Position numbers and translations under genes: made by a program. From Actinoplanes xinjiangensis (GTDB lineage: Bacteria; Actinomycetota; Actinomycetes; Mycobacteriales; Micromonosporaceae): a stretch of DNA of 64,000 bases. The stretch lies in contig NZ_QGGR01000003.1 of the NCBI RefSeq assembly GCF_003148685.1, forward strand, positions 248,001-312,000, written 5' to 3'. Shown piece after piece: positions 47,256 to 54,407 of this stretch. The notes below the pieces were generated by a model. The model had not been told where the DNA came from and did not search any database. It saw only the letters and a list, made by a program, of their open reading frames with translations. How positions within the stretch are numbered: the first letter of the stretch is position 1; the number at the start of each line of letters is the position of its first letter.

Positions 47256-47433
47256 GACAGGTGGCGGCTTGCGATCTGCGGTGACCGTCGCATCCGCCCG
47301 GCGGGCGCGTTTCGGGCGGGAGTGCCGCCTGCCTCGCGCGGGAGCCACGGGCGTCGATCGTTGCGGTTGCGGGAGGTGTGGCTCGTACCGCTGCATGGTT
47401 GGTGAGAAGTGAGCGGGAGTGCCGGAATGCGAA

Positions 47434-47461
47434 ACGGCCCGCATCAGTTGACGCGGGCCGT
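47434..47461 (-). terminator. Hairpin 3' of the second tRNA-Glu
   Basis: ACGGCCCGC (47434-47442) pairs perfectly with GCGGGCCGT (47453-47461). The core is close to the hairpin after the first tRNA-Glu copy, suggesting the tRNA and its 3' hairpin were duplicated together. Confidence 0.7.
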
Positions 47462-47469
47462 CCTCGATG

Positions 47470-47542
47470 TAGTCCCGAAGGGATTCGAACCCTCGCTACC
47501 GCCTTGAGAGGGCGGCGTCCTAGGCCGCTAGACGACGGGACC
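47470..47542 (-). tRNA. tRNA-Glu (CTC), second copy
   Basis: 73 nt, identical to 46682-46754 across the whole gene. The duplicated copy is followed by tRNA-Gln upstream on the same strand, 50 bases away, so Gln and Glu tRNAs are probably transcribed together. Confidence 0.96.
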
Positions 47543-47592
47543 AGAACACGCTGACTGCTTCCAGCACTGCCCTTCCCGGGGGAAGGACTGCG

Positions 47593-47664
47593 CTGGGGTA
47601 CCAGGACTCGAACCTAGACTAGCTGAACCAGAATCAGCCGGGCTGCCAATTACCCCATACCCCA
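47593..47664 (-). tRNA. tRNA-Gln (CTG)
   Basis: 72 nt. Minus-strand reading: acceptor TGGGGTA paired with TACCCCA, discriminator G, anticodon arm GCTGA-TTCTGGT-TCAGC with anticodon CTG, T arm with GGTTCGAGTCC. First gene of the Gln-Glu(-Glu) tRNA group. Confidence 0.95.
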
Positions 47665-47727
47665 TTTGGCCCGGCTTGCCGCGCCGTGGAGAACTTTACC
47701 CGAGGCCACCCGGGCCGCCAAATCGGG

Positions 47728-48525
47728 TTACCTAAATAGATCCGCGTGACGGCGCACCCACTCGGCGTAGTTCATCGCAGGGCGGTTGAGCAGGGTGGCC
47801 ACGGTCGGCAGGGCGGGCTGCGGGTGTTCGGCGAGTTGCGCGAGGCCGTCCAGATACCAGTCGCCGAACTCGCCCATCAGCTCGCGGTAATGGGCGACCG
47901 CGGCGTCGCCGGTCAGCTCGACGTAGGTGAGATCGCGGCCGAGTTCCGCGCCGATCAGGGCGACCTGTTGCCGCCGGCTGAGGGTCTCGGGGCCGGTCAG
48001 TTCGTAGGAGCAGCCGTAGTGGTCCTCGGAGAGCAGCAGCCGGGCGGCGATCGCGGCGATGTCCTCCTGGGCGATCGGCGCATTGGCCGCGTCGCCCCAC
48101 GCGTCGCGAACCTCGTCACCGGCTCTGATCTGCGGTGCCCAGCTGGTGCTGTTGGCCATGAACTCGCCCGGCTCCAGGTGGGTGAACGGGACTCCGGACG
48201 CCTCCACGGCGTCCTCGATGACCTGCCAGTGCAGGCCTTTCACCCCGGCCAGGTCGACGATGTGGCGCACGCCGGCGTCGCGTGCCGCGCGGCAGACGTC
48301 GAAGGCGGTGGGGCGGTGCGGGGCCAGATACATCTTGTCGACGCCGTCGAGTGCCGCGGCGAGGGTGTCGGGCCGGTTGAAGAAGCCGGTCGCCACCTCG
48401 ACGCCGGGTGGCAGTGCGGCCCGGACCGGGTCGACGGTGAAGGCCCGCACCTCGGCGGCGCCGAGCAGCTCGTCGACGACCATGCGGCCGATGTTGGCGG
48501 TGGCGCCGGTCACCAGGATGCGCAT
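47728..48525 (-). CDS. NmrA-like NAD(P)-binding oxidoreductase
   Basis: A 265-residue atypical SDR protein. The N-terminus MRILVTGATANIGRMVVDEL holds the GxxGxxG site. FTHLEPGEFMANSTSWAP and the YELTGPETLSRRQQVALIG segment are typical of the NmrA/NAD(P)-binding group with substrates such as quinones or with redox-sensor roles. Start ATG 48525; an extension to 48573 would cross the shared operator. Divergent from the TetR gene and probably its target. Confidence 0.88.
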   Translation of the reverse strand: MRILVTGATANIGRMVVDELLGAAEVRAFTVDPVRAALPPGVEVATGFFNRPDTLAAALDGVDKMYLAPHRPTAFDVCRAARDAGVRHIVDLAGVKGLHWQVIEDAVEASGVPFTHLEPGEFMANSTSWAPQIRAGDEVRDAWGDAANAPIAQEDIAAIAARLLLSEDHYGCSYELTGPETLSRRQQVALIGAELGRDLTYVELTGDAAVAHYRELMGEFGDWYLDGLAQLAEHPQPALPTVATLLNRPAMNYAEWVRRHADLFR

Positions 48526-48534
48526 TCTCGTACT

Positions 48535-48560
48535 CCCTACGGAAAGTCTTTCCCGTAGGG
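48535..48560. promoter_or_regulatory. Inverted repeat, likely TetR operator
   Basis: CCCTACGG-AAAG (48535-48546) and CTTTC-CCGTAGGG (48548-48560) form an almost perfect palindrome (one extra C) between the NmrA gene and the TetR gene. This is the standard arrangement for a divergently acting TetR repressor. Confidence 0.7.
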
Positions 48561-48571
48561 TATACGGAATC

Positions 48572-49276
48572 ATGGAGAACTACCCACTGCTCTGGCGCAG
48601 AAGCCGGCCCGCGAAGAAGGCCGCCGGGCGCCCGCCCCGGCTCACCGTGGACGCCGTGGTGGCCGCCGCGATCCGGATCGCCGACGCGGACGGCCTGGAT
48701 GCGGCCTCGATGGCGCGGGTCGCGGCGGATCTCGGAGTGGCGACGATGACGCTCTACAGCTACGTGCCGTCCCGCGCCGATCTGGTCGCGCTGATGGTCG
48801 ACGAGGTGCTGCTGGCGCGGCGGCTGACCGCAACGGCGGAGACCTGGCGCGAGCGGGTCGGGCTCTTCGCGGAACGGACCCGGGGGATGTATGCGGCGCA
48901 CCCGTGGCTGACCGAGGTGTCGCTGGTCCGGCCGCCGCTCGGGCCGGGGACGATGGCCGAGCGGGAGTTCCTGATCGCCACGATGGCACTGGCGGGCGTG
49001 CCGACCGCGGCCGTCAACCGGGCGTCGCTGGCGGTGACCGCGTACGTCTACGCCTTCGCCCGCGAGGCCGGCGAGGACGCGCGCCTCAGCCGGGCCAGCG
49101 GCCAGTCCACCGAATCGTGGTGGCACGAGCGGGGCGAGTTCTGGGAGAAGTGGTTCGACGTCGAGGCGTATCCGGCGATGACCGCCCTGTGGAACGCGGG
49201 CGGATTCGAGGACCAGGCCGTGTTCGATTACGGCCTGGTCCTGATCCTGGACGGGATCGAACGGTCAGTCGAGTGA
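48572..49276 (+). CDS. TetR-family transcriptional regulator
   Basis: A 234-residue regulator. Helix-turn-helix at about residues 25-65: LTVDAVVAAAIRIADADG, LDAASMARVAADLGVATMTL, YSYVPSRADLVALM. The C-terminal domain, with WRERVGLFAERTRGMYAAHPWL, resembles the TetR_C group with tetracycline-type pocket. ATG 48572 lies 12 bases past the candidate operator. It should repress the divergent NmrA gene and itself. Its 3' end overlaps the FAH gene by 12 bases. Confidence 0.93.
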   Translation: MENYPLLWRRSRPAKKAAGRPPRLTVDAVVAAAIRIADADGLDAASMARVAADLGVATMTLYSYVPSRADLVALMVDEVLLARRLTATAETWRERVGLFAERTRGMYAAHPWLTEVSLVRPPLGPGTMAEREFLIATMALAGVPTAAVNRASLAVTAYVYAFAREAGEDARLSRASGQSTESWWHERGEFWEKWFDVEAYPAMTALWNAGGFEDQAVFDYGLVLILDGIERSVE

Positions 49277-50071
49277 GACGACCGGGTTACGCAGTTCGCC
49301 GATGCCCTGGATGCTGACCGACACGGTGTCGCCCGGGGTGATCCGGCTGACTCCGGCCGGCGTGCCGGTCAGGATGACGTCGCCGGGCAGCAGCGTCATG
49401 ACGTGCGACACGTACGAGATCAGGCTCGGAATGTCGAAGACCATGTCCTTGGTCCGCCCGATCTGGCGCACCTCCAGGTTCGCCGGGTCGCGGCCGACCT
49501 CGCAGCGCACCTCGATGTCGCTGACGTCCAGCCCGGTGACGATCCACGGGCCGATCGGGCAGAACGAGTCGAAGCCCTTGGCCCGGGTCCACTGCGGGTC
49601 CTTGCGCTGGAGGTCGCGGGCGGTCACGTCGTTGCCGCAGGTGTAGCCGAAGATCGCCTTCTCGGCGCCGGCCCGGTCGACGCGGCGGGCGCCGCTCGCG
49701 CCGATCACGACGGCGAGCTCGGCCTCCTCCTCGACGTGCTGGGTCACACTCGGGATGCGGATCGCGTCGTTCGGCCCGATCACCGAGGTGGACGGCTTGA
49801 TGAAGATCAGCGGCTCCTTGGGCACCTCGTTGCCCATCTCGGCGGCGTGGTCGGCGTAGTTGCGGCCGATCCCGATCACCTTGCTGGAGAAGATCGGGGC
49901 GAGCAGCCGGACGTCGGCCAGCGCCCACCGCTGGCCGGTGAAGCGCACCTCGTTGAAGGGGATGCTGTCGATCTCGGCGACCGTCAGTCCCGAGGAGCTG
50001 TCGCCCTCGACGACGCCGAACGACACTCCACCAGGGTGGACAAAACGGGCGAAGCGCACGGGGATTCCCAT
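49265..50071 (-). CDS. Fumarylacetoacetate hydrolase family protein
   Basis: A 268-residue FAH-fold enzyme. VIGIGRNYADHAAEMGN, IFIKPSTSVIGPNDAI, HVEEEAELAVVIG with the metal-binding EEEAE, FGYTCGNDVTARDLQRKD, and the end ILTGTPAGVSRITPGD are all family hallmarks. Members hydrolyse or decarboxylate diketo acids; the substrate is unknown. The homologous position (Rv2993c) in mycobacteria is next to gltX, which is not present here. ATG 50071 or GTG 50059 could start it. Confidence 0.92.
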   Translation of the reverse strand: MGIPVRFARFVHPGGVSFGVVEGDSSSGLTVAEIDSIPFNEVRFTGQRWALADVRLLAPIFSSKVIGIGRNYADHAAEMGNEVPKEPLIFIKPSTSVIGPNDAIRIPSVTQHVEEEAELAVVIGASGARRVDRAGAEKAIFGYTCGNDVTARDLQRKDPQWTRAKGFDSFCPIGPWIVTGLDVSDIEVRCEVGRDPANLEVRQIGRTKDMVFDIPSLISYVSHVMTLLPGDVILTGTPAGVSRITPGDTVSVSIQGIGELRNPVVSLD

Positions 50072-50097
50072 CTCTAGCGGTGCTGGCGCCTCAAAAT

Positions 50098-50340
50098 CTA
50101 CGCCGGTCGCGACTCCGTACCGAGTCGCGGGAACGGCTCCAGCGAGAACACCACCTCGACCGGCACCTCGAAATAGGTGCAGATGCGCAGTGCCAGGTGC
50201 AGGCTCGGGCTGAACTCGCCGCGCTCCAGGTAACCCACGGTCTGGTAGTGGACCCCGAGAGCGTCGGCGAGTTGCCGCCGCGAGATGCCGCGCTCCGCGC
50301 GCAACATCGCGATCCGGTTGTACGTGATCTCGCTGCCCAT
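50098..50340 (-). CDS. XRE-family helix-turn-helix regulator
   Basis: An 80-residue protein with the HTH_XRE pattern: IAMLRAERGISRRQLADALG followed by VHYQTVGYLERGEFSPSLHL and the last helix ALRICTYFEVPVEVVFSL. No effector domain. It is the last gene of the ABC transporter operon (7-base gap from the permease) and probably controls it. A GTG/ATG start is unambiguous (ATG 50340). Confidence 0.92.
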   Translation of the reverse strand: MGSEITYNRIAMLRAERGISRRQLADALGVHYQTVGYLERGEFSPSLHLALRICTYFEVPVEVVFSLEPFPRLGTESRPA

Positions 50341-50347
50341 GGCTCCC

Positions 50348-51163
50348 TCAGATGACCCGGGCCATCGCCCGTTCCCGACGGGCCGCCACCAGAGAGCCGG
50401 ACTCCCGGCGCGCCATCCGCCGCAGAATACGCGGAGCCAGGGCCAGCCCGATCACGGCCCAGAGTCCCAGCACCGCCGCCACGGCCAGGCGCTGCTCCGG
50501 CTCACCGGGCAGAAAGGCGGACCGCAGCCCGGAGCCCATCCAGTACATCGGAAAGACCTTGGAGACACCCTGCACCCAGCCCGGCAGCACCGAGTGCGCG
50601 TAGAAGACCCCGGAGATCGCGGTGAGGGCGATCACCGGCAGCATCAGGATCGCGGCACCGCGGGCGCTCTGGAAGAACGACCCGAGAACGGCGCCGGCCG
50701 GCAGGAGGGCGAGCATGATCAGCGGCGTCAGCCAGAGCAGAGTCACCCAGGTGTCGACGTCGAACCGCAGCCCGTCGACCATGAGGGCCCCCGGCGCGAG
50801 GGTCACCACACAGGTGATCACCATGACACCGGCCACCAGCACGATCTTGCCGATCAGGTAGCCGGTCATGCCGTTCGGCGTGGCCTTGGCCCGCAGGAGG
50901 GTGCCGTCCTCCCGGTCCATCGTCAGATACTGCGCGGTGGAGGTCAGGCCGCTGATCACCAGCATCAGGGCCAGGGAACTGACCAGGCTGTAGGCGCCGA
51001 GGGACACCTCCGAGCCGGGCACGTCGTCGTCTCTGCTCAGGTACAGCCAGCCGAGCAGAAGGGCGACCGGGAACAGGTAGCCGAAGATGTCGCTGACGTT
51101 CGTCACGGTGTGCCGCAGCTCGATCAGGCCTCGGCGCAGACCGATACGGATCAACCGGCTCAT
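50348..51163 (-). CDS. ABC-2 type transporter permease
   Basis: A 271-residue membrane protein with six hydrophobic helices and the usual ABC-2 permease topology. An amphipathic N-terminus (RLIRIGLRRGLIELRHTVTN) is followed by helix 1 near FGYLFPVALLLGWLYL and by the conserved helix region PVIALTAISGVFYAHSVLPG before the last helices. It pairs with the ATP-binding protein whose stop it overlaps (ATGA). Probable exporter of a drug, peptide or lipid; substrate unknown. Confidence 0.9.
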   Translation of the reverse strand: MSRLIRIGLRRGLIELRHTVTNVSDIFGYLFPVALLLGWLYLSRDDDVPGSEVSLGAYSLVSSLALMLVISGLTSTAQYLTMDREDGTLLRAKATPNGMTGYLIGKIVLVAGVMVITCVVTLAPGALMVDGLRFDVDTWVTLLWLTPLIMLALLPAGAVLGSFFQSARGAAILMLPVIALTAISGVFYAHSVLPGWVQGVSKVFPMYWMGSGLRSAFLPGEPEQRLAVAAVLGLWAVIGLALAPRILRRMARRESGSLVAARRERAMARVI

Positions 51164-52053
51164 GACCCCTCCGCCTCACGGACCAGCTTCATATACGTCT
51201 CCTCCAGGCTGGCCCGGCGCACCTCGAGGTCACCGACGGCCGCACCGTGCTGCTGGAACAACTCCCGCACGAACTTGGTGGCGTCGACGTCGGAGTGCAC
51301 GAACCGCCGGCCGTCCTGCGTCCAGCGCACCTCGGCCTCACCGGCCACCTGACGGGACAGCTCGTCGGCCGAGCCGCTCGCCACGATCCGCCCCTTGGCC
51401 AGGATCAGGATGCGATCGGCGAGTTTCTCCGCCTCGTCCAGGTCGTGCGTGGTCAGCAGCACCGTCGTCGAATCGAGATCGGTCATCCGGTGGATCAGGT
51501 CGTGGAAGTCGCGCCGCGCCTCCGGGTCGAACCCGACCGTCGGCTCGTCGAGGAAGAGCAGGTCGGGTCGGCCGACGATCCCGATGGCCACGTCGAGACG
51601 CCGCCGCTGACCGCCGGAGAGCCGGCCGATGACGCTGCCGGCCGCAGCGGTGAGGCCCACCACCTCGAGAAGCTCGTCGATCACCCAGGGCCGCCTCTTG
51701 TCCGGAGTGGAGAAGGCGGCGTAGTAGGCCCCGAGGTGGGCGAGCAGCTCCCGGACCCGCCATTTGCTGTGGTCACGCCAGGACTGCAGGACCACGCCGA
51801 GCCGGGCCCGCCACGCCTCGCCACCGTCGGCCGGATCGACGCCGAGCACCCGGACATCACCCCCGGACCGCATCCGGAAGCCCTCCAGGATCTCGATCGT
51901 GGTCGTCTTGCCCGCGCCGTTCGGCCCGAGGAGCACGACCACCTCGCCCGGCGCCGCCGAGAATTCGACGCCGGACAGCACTTCCCTGTCGCCGTAACGC
52001 ATGCGGAGGTCACTGACCTCCATCACCGGCGTGTCGACCAAGGTCCCCAACAT
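51160..52053 (-). CDS. ABC transporter ATP-binding protein (drug-export type)
   Basis: A 297-residue ATPase: Walker A LLGPNGAGKTTTIEILEGF, Q-loop LGVVLQSW, signature LSGGQRRRLDVAIG, Walker B LLFLDEPTVGFDPEARR and H-loop LLTTHDLDEAEKLADRI. The C-terminal extension of about 70 residues is typical of the DrrA/CcmA group. The ATG at 52053 is chosen because -10 element GATAGT (52068-52063) would start the RNA near 52055, which makes the mRNA nearly leaderless; longer (52083) and shorter (52023) starts are possible. First gene of the ABC operon. Confidence 0.92.
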   Translation of the reverse strand: MLGTLVDTPVMEVSDLRMRYGDREVLSGVEFSAAPGEVVVLLGPNGAGKTTTIEILEGFRMRSGGDVRVLGVDPADGGEAWRARLGVVLQSWRDHSKWRVRELLAHLGAYYAAFSTPDKRRPWVIDELLEVVGLTAAAGSVIGRLSGGQRRRLDVAIGIVGRPDLLFLDEPTVGFDPEARRDFHDLIHRMTDLDSTTVLLTTHDLDEAEKLADRILILAKGRIVASGSADELSRQVAGEAEVRWTQDGRRFVHSDVDATKFVRELFQQHGAAVGDLEVRRASLEETYMKLVREAEGS

Positions 52054-52073
52054 ATCCAGGACACTATCAAATA

Positions 52074-52091
52074 TGTAGTACATCTACTACA
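52074..52091. promoter_or_regulatory. Palindromic operator before the ABC operon
   Basis: TGTAGTA (52074-52080) and TACTACA (52085-52091) form a perfect inverted repeat around CATC, just upstream of the -10 element. It would suit binding by the XRE protein encoded at the end of the operon, by analogy with self-regulated transporter operons. Confidence 0.6.
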
Positions 52092-52186
52092 CATCAATGT
52101 ACGTCTCTCATGCCACATTCGGTGGTGCAACTCATTCGCGCCAAACGGTGATCGTGTTGATCGCCTCGGCTAGATACATTGGTGCG

Positions 52187-53128
52187 ATGGGGATCAAGCA
52201 GGTGAGGGCACTCACCACCACGCTGCCCTCGGTTACCTGGATTCCCCTCGCCCGGGCGCACTCCGAGCGCGCCGACCAGATGACCGCGGGCCACCGCGCC
52301 CGCCGGGCGACGGGCGAGAAGCATGCCATCGAAGATTTTCTCTACGACTACTACGGGACCCGCCCGTCGCTGATGCGCCGCTGGCACCCCGGCGTCGGCA
52401 CCGGCCTGTCAGCGGCCCCCGACGGCCTGGCCGAGCACGCCGGGTGGAAGTTCTACATGTCCTACCCCGACGGTGTCGTCACCCTCGATCAGGACGCGTT
52501 CATGCACGCCCGCGCCGAGAGCGTGCGCTACATCCACGGCCTGCTCACCGCGACCGCGTCCCGGCCGGTCTTCTCCGGCTGCTTCGGCCTGCACGAGTGG
52601 GCGATGGTCTACCGCGACACCGAGCACCGGCACGAGCTGCCGCTGCGCCTCGGCCAGGCCGGCACCAACGAGGTGGTCGAGCAGCACAGCATCCGCTGCA
52701 CCCACTACGACGCGTTCCGGTTCTTCACGCCCGAGGCGGTCGGCCTCAACCGGTTGCAGCCGACCCGCGCGACCCAGGTCGACCTCGACCAGCCCGGCTG
52801 CCTGCACGCCGCGATGGACGTGCACAAGTGGGCGCAGAAACTCGGTCCCGCCGTGCCCGGCGCCCTCGCCCTGGACTGTTTCGCCCTGGCCGGCGAGATC
52901 CGCCTGCTCGACATGCAGGCCAGCCCCTACGACCTGACCTCCTACGGCCATCCCCCGGTCAAGATCGAGACCGCGGAGGGCAAGGCGGAGTATGTGGCAC
53001 GCCAGCGCGAGCTGGCCCGCCGGGCGGCCGGCCTGCGCAGCCGCCTCATCCGCGTCTGCGAGGCCCTGCTCGGCGCGGACGCCGCCGCGCAGAACCGCGA
53101 GGCGGTCGCACCCTTCAACCAACGCTGA
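52187..53128 (+). CDS. Conserved actinobacterial protein often labelled 3-methyladenine DNA glycosylase
   Basis: A 313-residue soluble protein. Conserved-looking stretches are WIPLARAHSERADQMTAGH, EKHAIEDFLYDYYGTRPSLM, RRWHPGVGTGLSAAP, CFGLHEWAMVYRD, and the region after it with DLDQPGCLHAAMDVHKWAQK. Databases commonly attach the label 3-methyladenine DNA glycosylase to such proteins, but no helix-hairpin-helix or AlkA motif is visible, so the label is doubtful. ATG 52187 is chosen over an upstream ATG at 52097 that overlaps the operator of the ABC genes. Confidence 0.7.
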   Translation: MGIKQVRALTTTLPSVTWIPLARAHSERADQMTAGHRARRATGEKHAIEDFLYDYYGTRPSLMRRWHPGVGTGLSAAPDGLAEHAGWKFYMSYPDGVVTLDQDAFMHARAESVRYIHGLLTATASRPVFSGCFGLHEWAMVYRDTEHRHELPLRLGQAGTNEVVEQHSIRCTHYDAFRFFTPEAVGLNRLQPTRATQVDLDQPGCLHAAMDVHKWAQKLGPAVPGALALDCFALAGEIRLLDMQASPYDLTSYGHPPVKIETAEGKAEYVARQRELARRAAGLRSRLIRVCEALLGADAAAQNREAVAPFNQR

Positions 53129-53156
53129 GATCTTCTGGTACGGAGTGAGCGCGCCC

Positions 53157-53390
53157 CGGCGCCAGGCGACGTCCGCACTCCGCGCCAGTCGACGTCCGCG
53201 CCCCGCACCAGTCGACGTCCGCACTCCGCGCCAGTCGACGTCCGCGCCCCGCGCCCCGCGAAGTCCGCGCTCCGCGCCAGTCGACGTCCGCGCCCCGCGC
53301 CAGGCGAAGTCCGCGCCCCGCGCCAGGCGAAGTCCGCACTCCGCGCCAGGCGAAATCCGCACTCCGCGCCAGGCGACGTCCGCGCCGCAC
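53157..53390. repeat. 23-bp minisatellite
   Basis: About ten imperfect copies of a 23-bp unit GACGTCCGCxCyCCGCGCCA plus GTC; the first GAC starts fall at 53168, 53191 and 53214. Variants carry GAAGTCC or GAAATCC. Not divided by spacers, so not CRISPR. Confidence 0.9.
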
Positions 53391-53604
53391 CGACCTCGCC
53401 GTCCGACATCGTCGCCCGGCCACGACAGGCGCACACAATCGCCGATCGTGAGATCTCACCCACGCCATCACGACGACCGGCGCACACAGAACCGTGATCG
53501 TGGACGCCCACCCACGCCATGACGACGGCCAGAGCACACATACCCGCAATGTGTGCTCCGGTCGTCGACGCCGGCTCCCGAAGATCTGTCGAGGTGGGGG
53601 TCTG

Positions 53605-53745
53605 CGCCCACCCGGGACTGCGCCCGCCCGTCCGGGACCCGACCGAGGACTGCGCTCGCTCGTCCGGGACCCGACCCGGGACTGCGCTCGCCCGTCCGGG
53701 ATCCGACCCGGGACTGCGGTCGCCCGTCCGGGATCCGGCGCACCG
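53605..53745. repeat. 32-bp minisatellite
   Basis: GACTGCG begins at 53616, 53648, 53680 and 53712, an exact 32-bp period. The unit has the shape GACTGCGCTCGCCCGTCCGG plus GACCCGACCCGG. Four complete units plus ends, all well conserved. Confidence 0.92.
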
Positions 53746-53795
53746 TCCCATCGCGAAGCGTCACAGGACCGGGTGACGGAACGCGGACGGCGCGG

Positions 53796-54233
53796 TCAGT
53801 CGTCGGTGTCCCGGCGGTTGCGTTTCGTCTGGCCGCGCCGCTTCTTCTCGGCGATACGGCGCTCGACCGACCCACGGGTCGGCTTGGTAGCGCGGCGGGC
53901 CCGCGGTGGTGCCGCGACGGCGCCGGCGATCAGGCCGGCCAGGCGCCCCGCGGCGGCCTCCCGGTTCCGCAACTGGGACCGGTGCTCGGCGGCGATGACA
54001 GTGATCACACCCTGCACCAGCCGCGCACCGAGTCGTTCGGCGGCACGCTCCTTGAGCATCGGGGGCAGCAGGTCGGAGCCGAGCACGTCCCACGACAGCT
54101 CGACCCTCGAATCGGTGGTGTTGACGCCCTGACCACCGGGGCCGCTCGCGCGGGAGAAGCGCCACGAGAGCTCGGCCGCCGGGATGGTCAGGCGGTCGTT
54201 CACCCGTACGTCCTCAAGCACGCCGCCCAGCAT
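53796..54233 (-). CDS. arfB: Peptidyl-tRNA hydrolase ArfB (YaeJ), ribosome rescue
   Basis: A 145-residue release-factor-like protein. The catalytic GGQ motif is in SRASGPGGQGVNTTDSRVEL, and the C-terminal tail is a basic, ribosome-mRNA-channel-binding segment (PTRGSVERRIAEKKRRGQ). The opening LTIPAAELSWRFSRASG is typical. It frees ribosomes stalled on mRNA without a stop codon. Not coupled to its neighbours. Confidence 0.95.
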   Translation of the reverse strand: MLGGVLEDVRVNDRLTIPAAELSWRFSRASGPGGQGVNTTDSRVELSWDVLGSDLLPPMLKERAAERLGARLVQGVITVIAAEHRSQLRNREAAAGRLAGLIAGAVAAPPRARRATKPTRGSVERRIAEKKRRGQTKRNRRDTDD

Positions 54234-54286
54234 CGCACCCGGCCATGATCACGCGCCACGCAGTAAAGCCGGAATCGTGCCCGGCA

Positions 54287-54391
54287 GGCCGGGATCGCGG
54301 GCGACGCAGTCGCCACACACAGGTCGGGATCGCAGGCGACGCAGTCGCCACACACAGGTCGGGATCGCAGGCGACGCAGTCGCCACATACA
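54287..54391. repeat. 35-bp tandem repeat upstream of the M16 gene
   Basis: GGyCGGGATCGCxGGCGACG recurs at 54287, 54322 and 54357, a 35-bp period, three units. The last ends 16 bases before the GTG start of the M16 peptidase, so it covers the promoter region of that gene. Confidence 0.9.
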
Positions 54392-54407
54392 GGGCAAGAT
54401 TGGTCGG

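Larger units (their letters stand above)
53129..53795. other. Gene-free region with two minisatellites
   Basis: A 667-bp stretch without a convincing gene between the conserved gene above and arfB. Two tandem arrays take up most of it (listed separately). The spaces between, such as 53395-53600, show imperfect repeats of ACGACGGCC/CCGACGGCC type words only. Confidence 0.7.

Noticed and set aside
53494-54132. Open frames crossing the 32-bp minisatellite
   Set aside because: Repeat-driven frames that also run antisense to arfB.
53157-54391. Possible CRISPR array
   Set aside because: Units are contiguous without unique spacers and no cas genes are near.
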